Positions 1 to 5,887 of a stretch of DNA of 5,887 bases are shown here, one piece after another. Every line of letters starts with the position of its first letter. Within the stretch, counting starts at the first letter, position 1. The stretch covers positions 1-5,887 of the forward strand of contig JADHUF010000072.1 of the NCBI GenBank assembly GCA_016784625.1. Direction: 5' to 3'. The notes below the pieces were generated by a model, which searched no databases, had not been told where the DNA came from, and saw only the letters and a list, made by a program, of their open reading frames with translations. Made by a program: the position numbers and the translations under genes. Source of the stretch: Candidatus Nitrosopumilus sp. GTDB taxonomy: Archaea > Thermoproteota > Nitrososphaeria > Nitrososphaerales > Nitrosopumilaceae.

Positions 1-1382
1 AACTAATACCTGGAAATTTTAGAGTTAAAGGAGATACATTAGACGTCATACCAGCATATTCACAAGATGTAATACGAATTTCATTATTTGGAGATGAAAT
101 TGAAAAAATTACAGTTTTAAATAATGTATCATTAGATATAAAAAAAGATGTAGAAATATTCAAAATTTTTCCAGCAAAGCATTATCTTATCGCAAAAGAT
201 ATTCGAGATAAGGCAGTAAAATCAATCAAAAGTGAGTTAAAAAAAACACTAAGTGTCCTACCAGAATTAGAAAAACAGAGATTAGAAATGCGTACTAAAT
301 ATGATTTAGAAATGATTGAAGAATTAGGATACTGTTCAGGTATTGAAAATTACTCTAGGCATTTTGATGGAAGAGATGCTGGCGAACCTGCATTTTGTTT
401 GCTAGATTTCTATGGAAAAGAATTCTTATTAGTAATTGATGAGTCACACGTTACACTTCCACAATTACATGGAATGTACAAAGGAGATTATTCAAGGAAG
501 AAATCATTAATAGATTACGGGTTTAGATTGCCCAGTGCATTTGATAATAGGCCATTAAAGTTTGAAGAGTTTGAAAAAAAACTCAAAGATGTGATTTTTG
601 TATCAGCAACACCAGGAGAATACGAAAAGAAAAGATCAAATCAAATCGTGGAGCAGCTTGTAAGGCCTACAGGATTAGTTGAACCCAATGTTGAAATTAG
701 AAAATCACAAGGGCAGATGGATGATTTAATTGGAGAGATTTCTATCAGAGCAGAAAAAAATGAGCGTACATTAGTGACTACACTGACTAAAAGAATGGCC
801 GAAGATTTGGCCGAATATCTTTCAAAAAAGGAGGTAAGAGTACGATATCTTCATTCAGAAATTGAGGGATTGCAAAGAACGGAGTTAATCAGGCAATTAA
901 GATTAGGCGAATTTGATGTACTAGTAGGCATTAACTTACTAAGAGAAGGCCTAGACATCCCAGAGGTTTCACTTGTAGCAATATTGGATGCAGATAAAGA
1001 AGGGTTTTTACGAAATGACACTAGCCTCATTCAAACCTGTGGTAGAGCCGCAAGACATGTAGAAGGAAAAGTGATCATGTATGCAGATAATGTAACTAAA
1101 TCAATGAAAGCAGCAATTGCTGAAACAGAAAGAAGACGTCAAAAACAGATCAAATATAATGAGATGCATAAGATTACACCTAAAACAATTATCAAATCAA
1201 TACCAGAACAAGAAACAGAATTAGATGAAATAAAAAACAAATCAAAGACAGATTTAGGTAAACAGAAAATTGAAGTTGAAATGCAAATGAAAGTATTTGC
1301 AGAAGACTTAGACTTTGAGAATGCAATAAGATGTAGAGATAAAATAAAAAGAATTGAAAAGGAGTTACAAAAAGATGAATAA
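1..1382 (+). CDS. uvrB: Excinuclease ABC subunit UvrB (5'-truncated by window edge)
   Basis: UvrB is the damage-verifying, helicase-like subunit of nucleotide excision repair; it is loaded on DNA by UvrA and recruits UvrC. The reading frame is open from base 3, giving 459 visible residues. UvrB is usually about 660-670 aa, so roughly 190-200 N-terminal residues, including Walker A and the DNA-wedging beta-hairpin, lie outside. The ATG at 288 is internal: the 95 codons before it read as normal UvrB ([28 protein letters not shown]). Visible residues, numbered from base 3: [15 protein letters not shown] just after residue 100; helicase motif II DESH at 146-149; SATPGE at 201-206; the second RecA-like domain with [26 protein letters not shown] and motif [10 protein letters not shown] at 344-351; and a C-terminal UVR motif ([15 protein letters not shown]) that binds UvrC. 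The consensus Ile in motif VI is Cys here. The stop codon lies inside the uvrA start region. Identity is near certain. Confidence 0.98.
   Translation, partial: LIPGNFRVKGDTLDVIPAYSQDVIRISLFGDEIEKITVLNNVSLDIKKDVEIFKIFPAKHYLIAKDIRDKAVKSIKSELKKTLSVLPELEKQRLEMRTKYDLEMIEELGYCSGIENYSRHFDGRDAGEPAFCLLDFYGKEFLLVIDESHVTLPQLHGMYKGDYSRKKSLIDYGFRLPSAFDNRPLKFEEFEKKLKDVIFVSATPGEYEKKRSNQIVEQLVRPTGLVEPNVEIRKSQGQMDDLIGEISIRAEKNERTLVTTLTKRMAEDLAEYLSKKEVRVRYLHSEIEGLQRTELIRQLRLGEFDVLVGINLLREGLDIPEVSLVAILDADKEGFLRNDTSLIQTCGRAARHVEGKVIMYADNVTKSMKAAIAETERRRQKQIKYNEMHKITPKTIIKSIPEQETELDEIKNKSKTDLGKQKIEVEMQMKVFAEDLDFENAIRCRDKIKRIEKELQKDE
1359..1364 (+). promoter_or_regulatory. Shine-Dalgarno site of uvrA
   Basis: AAGGAG lies inside the last codons of uvrB, with 10 nt between it and the ATG at 1375. 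It decides the uvrA start. An in-frame TTG at 1354 would add seven residues but lies upstream of this site and has no purine-rich ribosome site of its own at a suitable distance. Start at 1375 also gives an N-terminus ([18 protein letters not shown]) that lines up with the start of known UvrA proteins. Its position within uvrB suggests translational coupling. Confidence 0.75.
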
Positions 1383-4194
1383 TAATGAATTAAGAGTTAA
1401 AGGTGCACGCCACCACAATTTGAAAAACATCAATGTGAATATACCAAAAAACAAAATTGTCGTTATTAGTGGATTATCAGGCTCTGGGAAATCAACACTC
1501 GCATTTGATACGATTTATGCAGAAGGGCAAAGACGCTATGTAGAATCACTCTCATCATACGCAAGACAATTCTTAGAAATGATGGATAAACCAGATGTTG
1601 ATTCAATAGATGGGCTATCTCCTGCAATATCGATTCAGCAAAAAACAACTAGCAAAAATCCACGCTCTACAGTAGGAACAACTACAGAGATTTATGATTA
1701 TTTGAGATTATTATTTGCCAGAATTGGAATTCCATATTGTACTAAGTGTGGAAGAAAAATATCATCACAATCAATTGAATCAATTACAGATTCAGTCATA
1801 AAAGATTTTGGTCAGAAGAAAGTTCTTGTTTTGGCACCATTAGTTCAAAGAAAAAAAGGAACCTATGAAAAATTATTTGAACAAATGAAAAAAGATGGAT
1901 ATTCCAGAGCAAGAGTAAATGGAGAGATGATAGTACTTGACGATGAATTTCCAAAACTTGATAGACAAAAATGGCATAATATAGAAATCGTAGTAGACAG
2001 AATTGTAGCCTCGAAATCAGATAAAAGTAGAATTTTTGAGGCTATTCAAACAGCAATAAAAGCTGCAAAGGGATCTGTTTTAGTGGCATCTGAAAAAGAT
2101 GAAAAGATTTTTTCACAAAACAATGCATGTCCTCATTGCGGAATTACAGTAGGCGAATTAGAACCACGTACATTTTCTTTTAATTCACCATTTGGAATGT
2201 GCAATCAATGTAACGGTCTAGGGGTAAAAATGGAATTTGATGCAGATTTAGTTGTACCAGATAAAACAAAATCAATCTTAGATGGAGCGATTGTTCCATG
2301 GAGCGGCAGATTTTCATCATTTAGACGTCAGGAACTACGTGCAGTTGGGAAAAAATATGGATTTAATTTGATGACGCCAATTAATCAAATAAAATCAAAA
2401 CACATCAAGATAATATTACATGGTTCAGAAGATTTGATGAAATTTTCATATGAATCAAAAAATAGCGAGTCATTTTGGGAGTATACAGATGCATTTGAAG
2501 GTGTACTAAATAATCTTCAACGTAAATTTATGGAAACAGATTCCGAAGCAAAAAGAGAATGGTTAAAACAATTCATGAGAGATACGCCGTGTTTAACATG
2601 CCATGGAAAAAAACTAAAACCAGAAGCACTTGCAGTAAAAGTTAATTCAAAAAACATTATGGAAGTCTGTGATCTTTCAATAGATTCATCGTATGAGTTT
2701 TTCAATAAATTAGAATTAAATGAAACAGAGCAATTCATTGCAAAAGATATTTTAAAAGAAATAAAAGAAAGACTGGAATTTTTAAAAAATGTTGGTTTGA
2801 ATTATCTCTCTTTGAATAGATCTAGCGCTACACTTTCAGGAGGAGAATCACAAAGAATTAGACTTGCAACACAAATTGGTTCTAATCTAACAGGGGTTTT
2901 GTATGTACTAGATGAACCAACCATAGGTTTGCATCAAAGAGATAACGCAAGATTAATCAAAACATTATCAAAATTAAGAGATTTGGGAAATACAGTCATA
3001 GTAGTAGAACATGATGAGGAAATTATTAGGAATTCAGACTGGATTGTAGATTTAGGACCAGGTGCAGGGGTACATGGAGGAAACGTAGTTTTTGAAGGAA
3101 CATTAAAACAAATTCTCAATAATCACAAATCAGTAACAGGAGATTATCTAAAAGATCATAATTTGATTAAAATTGATGAAAAAATTAGAGAACAAAAAGG
3201 AAAAATTATTGTTAAAGGCGCACAAGAAAACAATCTAAAAAATATAGATGTTGAATTTCCATTAGGGTATTTAATATCAATTACAGGAGTTTCAGGGTCT
3301 GGTAAATCTACATTAATCAATGACATACTTCTTAAAACACTTTCATCTTATTTTTATAAAACTTCAGGACTGCCAGGAAAACACAAAGATGTGGCAGGGG
3401 TAGAGAACATTGATAAGATAATTTCAATTGATCAATCACCGATTGGAAGAACACCTAGATCAAATCCTGCAACATACATAGGAGCATTCACCCCTATCAG
3501 AGAACTATATTCAAATACTGCATTGTCAAAAGAACGAGGCTACAAGCCAGGTCAATTTTCATTTAATGTTGCAGTAGGAAGATGCTTTGCATGTGAGGGG
3601 GATGGAGTGAGAAAAATTGAAATGCAATTTTTATCAGATGTTTATGTAAAATGTGATGAATGTAATGGAAAAAGATACAATTCTGAAACTTTGGGAGTTA
3701 TGTACAAGGGTAAAAATATTGCAGATATTTTACAAATGACGGTAGAAGAAGCCTTAGAATTTTTTGAAAATATACCAACAATCAGGAAAAAATTAGAAAC
3801 CGTGGTGGAGGTAGGATTAGGATACATAAAACTTGGACAATCATCAACTACATTATCAGGCGGAGAAGCTCAACGAGTAAAGCTTTCATCCGAATTATCA
3901 AAAAGAGGAACGGGTAAAACACTCTACATACTAGATGAACCGACAACAGGATTACATTTTGCAGATGTACAAAAATTACTAGATGTTTTGAATAGATTAG
4001 TGAATGTTGGAAATACAGTGATTGTGATTGAGCATAATATGGATGTCATAAAAAATTCAGATTGGATAATAGATTTAGGACCTGAAGGAGGAGATGAGGG
4101 AGGAAATGTCGTGATAGCAGGCACGCCAAAGGATGTGTCTAATTTTTCAAAGAGCTATACTGGAAAATATCTTAAAAAAGTGATAAAGAAATGA
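1375..4194 (+). CDS. uvrA: Excinuclease ABC subunit UvrA
   Basis: UvrA is the DNA-damage-recognising ATPase of nucleotide excision repair, with two ABC modules in one chain; it dimerises, binds UvrB and delivers it to lesions. The 939 aa match the usual length (E. coli has 940). Residues from the ATG at 1375: Walker A1 GLSGSGKST at 33-41; the UvrB-binding region after about 130; zinc module CPHC/CNQC at 252, 255, 276 and 279 (C-x2-C-x20-C-x2-C); the DNA-contacting insertion region to about 400; signature LSGGE at 487-491 with Walker B Asp513-Glu514; Walker A2 GVSGSGKST at 638-646; zinc module CFAC/CDEC at 737, 740, 760 and 763 (C-x2-C-x19-C-x2-C); second signature LSGGE at 827-831 and Walker B Asp854-Glu855. 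Two further CxxC pairs at 122/125 and 406/409 probably form a third zinc site, as seen in some bacterial UvrA. It overlaps uvrB by 8 nt and uvrC by 4 nt. All key residues are present. Identity is near certain. Confidence 0.98.
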   Translation: MNNNELRVKGARHHNLKNINVNIPKNKIVVISGLSGSGKSTLAFDTIYAEGQRRYVESLSSYARQFLEMMDKPDVDSIDGLSPAISIQQKTTSKNPRSTVGTTTEIYDYLRLLFARIGIPYCTKCGRKISSQSIESITDSVIKDFGQKKVLVLAPLVQRKKGTYEKLFEQMKKDGYSRARVNGEMIVLDDEFPKLDRQKWHNIEIVVDRIVASKSDKSRIFEAIQTAIKAAKGSVLVASEKDEKIFSQNNACPHCGITVGELEPRTFSFNSPFGMCNQCNGLGVKMEFDADLVVPDKTKSILDGAIVPWSGRFSSFRRQELRAVGKKYGFNLMTPINQIKSKHIKIILHGSEDLMKFSYESKNSESFWEYTDAFEGVLNNLQRKFMETDSEAKREWLKQFMRDTPCLTCHGKKLKPEALAVKVNSKNIMEVCDLSIDSSYEFFNKLELNETEQFIAKDILKEIKERLEFLKNVGLNYLSLNRSSATLSGGESQRIRLATQIGSNLTGVLYVLDEPTIGLHQRDNARLIKTLSKLRDLGNTVIVVEHDEEIIRNSDWIVDLGPGAGVHGGNVVFEGTLKQILNNHKSVTGDYLKDHNLIKIDEKIREQKGKIIVKGAQENNLKNIDVEFPLGYLISITGVSGSGKSTLINDILLKTLSSYFYKTSGLPGKHKDVAGVENIDKIISIDQSPIGRTPRSNPATYIGAFTPIRELYSNTALSKERGYKPGQFSFNVAVGRCFACEGDGVRKIEMQFLSDVYVKCDECNGKRYNSETLGVMYKGKNIADILQMTVEEALEFFENIPTIRKKLETVVEVGLGYIKLGQSSTTLSGGEAQRVKLSSELSKRGTGKTLYILDEPTTGLHFADVQKLLDVLNRLVNVGNTVIVIEHNMDVIKNSDWIIDLGPEGGDEGGNVVIAGTPKDVSNFSKSYTGKYLKKVIKK
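4180..4184 (+). promoter_or_regulatory. Probable ribosome binding site of uvrC
   Basis: GTGAT inside the last codons of uvrA matches the 3' part of the Shine-Dalgarno consensus GGAGGTGATC and leaves 6 nt before the ATG at 4191. The match is short. The ATGA overlap of the uvrA stop with the uvrC start would also allow coupled re-initiation, so the site may be only an aid. Confidence 0.45.
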
Positions 4195-5771
4195 TATTCG
4201 GTATATCGAAAATCACCATACCAAAAGAACCTGGAATTTATTTAATGAAAGATTCGAAAGGAGAGATAATCTATATCGGTAAAGCAAAAAACTTGAAGAA
4301 TCGAGTTAGATCATATTTTTTAAAAAATCAAAATTATAAAACGCAAAAATTAGTTTCAAAGATTGCAGATATTGAATTTGTATTAACAGACAATGAAAGT
4401 GAAGCATTTTTGCTTGAATCTAATATGATTAAGAGATATAGACCGACATACAATATTGAATTAAAAGATCAGCAAAGATACACATATCTTCGAATTACAG
4501 ATGAAAAATTTCCAAGATTATTAGTTGCTAGACGTACACGTAATGGAGATTTTTTAGGAAAAGGAAAAATTTTTGGTCCATTTACTAAAGGAAGTTCAAA
4601 ATTACTAACCATAGGATCCTTACGTAAATCATTCAAAGTAAGAATTTGTAAAACATTGCCAAAAAAAGTATGTTTAGAATATCATATAGGGAATTGTGAC
4701 GGACCATGTGAATTTAAATCTGCACAAAAAGAATATGATTCAAACATTACAGATTTAGAATCAATTTTGAAAAGTAAACAACAGATGAAAGAGTTTACTA
4801 AAAAATTACAGAAACAGATGGAAGATGCATCAGATTCAGAGCAATTTGAGAGAGCTATAGAAATTAGAGATACACTTCAGAGGCTAGGGAGTATTGATTC
4901 AGGAAAAAAGATGGAAGATGCAAAGAAATCAGATGAAGAATATTTTGGTATAAAATTTGGGAAACAAGATGCAATTGTAATGACATTCAGACAAACACAT
5001 GGAGTAATTAGAGATAGTGAGAAATTTTCATTTGATTTAATCGGAGATAATAATTTTACAAATTTCTTATACCAATATTATACGACACACCAAATTCCAA
5101 AAACGATTGTTACAAGTGAAAAAATTAATGAAAAAGAATCACTCACAAAAGCACTAACAGATAGAGCCGGATTTTTGGTAAAAATCATCCTTGGTGATAA
5201 AGGAAAACGAAAAGAGATGATAGGATTGATACTTCGAAATATTGAACTAATACAAAATAAAAATGCAGACCCAGGATTAGTAGAATTAAGAGAAATTCTC
5301 AAACTGCCTACAATCCCACGCATAATCGAATGCTTCGACATATCGAATCACGGAGATGAATATGCGGTTGGTTCCATGGCAAGATTTGTGGATGCAAAAC
5401 CCGACAAATCAGGATATAGAAAATTCAAAATTAAGACAGTTACCGGTAGAGATGATTTTGCAATGATTAACGAAATTGTAGGAAGAAGATATTGGAGATT
5501 GAAAAAAGAAAAAAGTGAATTTCCAGATTTGATTTTAATAGATGGTGGAAAAGGTCAGCTAAGTGCTGCAATGTCAGCCCTAAAGGAGGTAGATGTAGAA
5601 ATTCCATGCATATCACTTGCAAAAGAAAATGAAGAAATTTTTGTCCCAAAGAAAACAAGATCCATAGTCATACCAAAAAATAAGGATTCAATAAAGATTT
5701 TACAGCATGCAAGAGATGAGACACATAGATTTGGCGTTGCATATAACAGAAGTTTAAGAAAGTTTGATTAA
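4191..5771 (+). CDS. uvrC: Excinuclease ABC subunit UvrC, short form without helix-hairpin-helix tail
   Basis: UvrC is the dual-incision nuclease of nucleotide excision repair; it binds the UvrB-DNA complex and cuts on both sides of the lesion. Domains in order: the N-terminal GIY-YIG nuclease (3' cut) with GIY at 15-17, YIG at 28-30, Lys31, Arg38 and catalytic Glu76; four cysteines at 153, 161, 169 and 173 (C-x7-C-x7-C-x3-C), the family's proposed Fe-S ligands; a UVR motif near 203-238 (EQFERAIEIRDTL), partner of the UvrB C-terminus; and the RNase H-like endonuclease domain (5' cut) with the DDH triad at Asp383 (CFDISN), Asp451 (LIDGGKGQL) and His512 (ETHRFG). The protein has 526 aa against about 590-620 in common bacterial UvrC. 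It stops just after NRSLRKFD, where the tandem helix-hairpin-helix normally follows. The sequence after the stop encodes nothing HhH-like in any + frame I checked, and the opposite strand carries another gene there, so a recent frameshift is unlikely. The ATG at 4191 overlaps the uvrA stop as ATGA. Confidence 0.97.
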   Translation: MIFGISKITIPKEPGIYLMKDSKGEIIYIGKAKNLKNRVRSYFLKNQNYKTQKLVSKIADIEFVLTDNESEAFLLESNMIKRYRPTYNIELKDQQRYTYLRITDEKFPRLLVARRTRNGDFLGKGKIFGPFTKGSSKLLTIGSLRKSFKVRICKTLPKKVCLEYHIGNCDGPCEFKSAQKEYDSNITDLESILKSKQQMKEFTKKLQKQMEDASDSEQFERAIEIRDTLQRLGSIDSGKKMEDAKKSDEEYFGIKFGKQDAIVMTFRQTHGVIRDSEKFSFDLIGDNNFTNFLYQYYTTHQIPKTIVTSEKINEKESLTKALTDRAGFLVKIILGDKGKRKEMIGLILRNIELIQNKNADPGLVELREILKLPTIPRIIECFDISNHGDEYAVGSMARFVDAKPDKSGYRKFKIKTVTGRDDFAMINEIVGRRYWRLKKEKSEFPDLILIDGGKGQLSAAMSALKEVDVEIPCISLAKENEEIFVPKKTRSIVIPKNKDSIKILQHARDETHRFGVAYNRSLRKFD

Positions 5772-5887
5772 CAGAAATTATCTAGAGATGATTCACGTAG
5801 AGGTTGTGCAGAAAATCCAAGTTTGTTTAAATTCATAGCAAATTCATCAATAAATCCATGAATTGTGTAAATTTTTTCAGCACCAGA
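5768..5887 (-). CDS. C-terminus of a probable beta-CASP/RMMBL metallo-beta-lactamase-fold nuclease (partial)
   Basis: The minus strand is open from the window edge to a TAA (complement of 5768-5770), giving 39 C-terminal residues. The segment KIYTIHGFIDEFAMNLNKLGF resembles, from memory, the RMMBL tail of beta-CASP nucleases, where a beta strand ends in a conserved metal-site His followed by Gly (pattern VYxxHG), then a helix of the form xEFAxxLxxxGF. Related archaeal proteins include RNA-processing exonucleases and the exonucleases linked to DNA ligase. The tail after the motif is short, as expected. The start and the catalytic HxHxDH motif lie outside the window, so the specific function cannot be named. 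The stop codon overlaps the uvrC stop codon on the other strand by 4 nt, so the two genes converge with no spacer. That this frame is coding is likely; the family assignment is moderate. Confidence 0.6.
   Translation of the reverse strand, partial: SGAEKIYTIHGFIDEFAMNLNKLGFSAQPLRESSLDNFC

Noticed and set aside
288..290. ATG that could be taken as a start of a 364-aa UvrB-like protein
   Set aside because: The same frame is open back to base 3 and encodes conserved UvrB sequence, so this Met is internal and the gene is cut only by the window edge.
830..835. Perfect GGAGGT Shine-Dalgarno-like sequence inside uvrB
   Set aside because: No start codon follows at a useful distance with an open frame; the bases are Lys-Glu-Val codons of UvrB.
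2833..3867. Similar DNA blocks around the two LSGGE/Walker B regions of uvrA
   Set aside because: This is the ancient internal duplication of the two ABC modules of UvrA, not a mobile or recent repeat.
5078..5341. Minus-strand open frame of 87 codons, and similar antisense frames of about 60-73 codons at 1466-1648, 2517-2738, 2934-3119, 3642-3827, 3924-4124 and 5467-5658
   Set aside because: They lie opposite strongly conserved uvrA/uvrC codons, have low-complexity Ser/Phe/Ile-rich translations with no recognisable motif, and are explained as shadows of the real genes.
5585..5598. GGAGGT followed closely by ATG and directly by TAG (a start-stop unit)
   Set aside because: It lies in the uvrC frame as Lys-Glu-Val-Asp-Val and has no coding content of its own; most likely chance.
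5872..5877. T6 run downstream of uvrC as a transcription terminator
   Set aside because: T-runs of this length are frequent in such AT-rich sequence and this one lies within the convergent coding frame. There is no hairpin, so I do not list it as a feature.

Overview
The window holds the end of a bacterial-type nucleotide excision repair operon: the 3' two thirds of uvrB, all of uvrA and all of uvrC, read in that order on the + strand. It finishes with the last 39 codons of a minus-strand gene that converges on uvrC. It is almost entirely coding. No stretch over 300 bases lacks a gene, and the three uvr genes overlap at their ends (8 nt for uvrB/uvrA, 4 nt for uvrA/uvrC). The operon promoter must lie upstream of the window.

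Organism (inference): the sequence is AT-rich by eye, with strong use of AGA for Arg, ATA for Ile and GGA for Gly. Ribosome binding sites are Shine-Dalgarno-like (GGAG, GTGAT). The convergent neighbour looks like an archaeal-type beta-CASP/RMMBL nuclease. Together with the style of the proteins, this best fits a mesophilic, low-GC archaeon, most likely an ammonia-oxidising Thaumarchaeon/Nitrososphaerota of the Nitrosopumilus kind. Some mesophilic archaea carry uvrABC acquired from bacteria. I cannot exclude a low-GC bacterium from this window alone.

Layout: 1-1382 uvrB, lacking its N-terminus at the window edge; 1375-4194 uvrA, 939 aa, full length; 4191-5771 uvrC, 526 aa, with both nuclease domains but without the usual C-terminal helix-hairpin-helix region; 5768-5887 minus strand, C-terminus of a probable metallo-beta-lactamase-fold nuclease whose stop codon overlaps that of uvrC.

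How the genes work together (known for the families): UvrA dimers with UvrB scan DNA and recognise bulky lesions. UvrA then leaves UvrB on the damaged site. UvrC binds UvrB through paired UVR motifs, both visible here, and cuts 3' of the lesion with its GIY-YIG domain and 5' with its RNase H-like domain. All catalytic residues that can be checked in the window are present, so the pathway looks functional. I found no sign of a new defence or mobile system. The most unusual points are the short UvrC and the tail-to-tail overlap with the converging gene.
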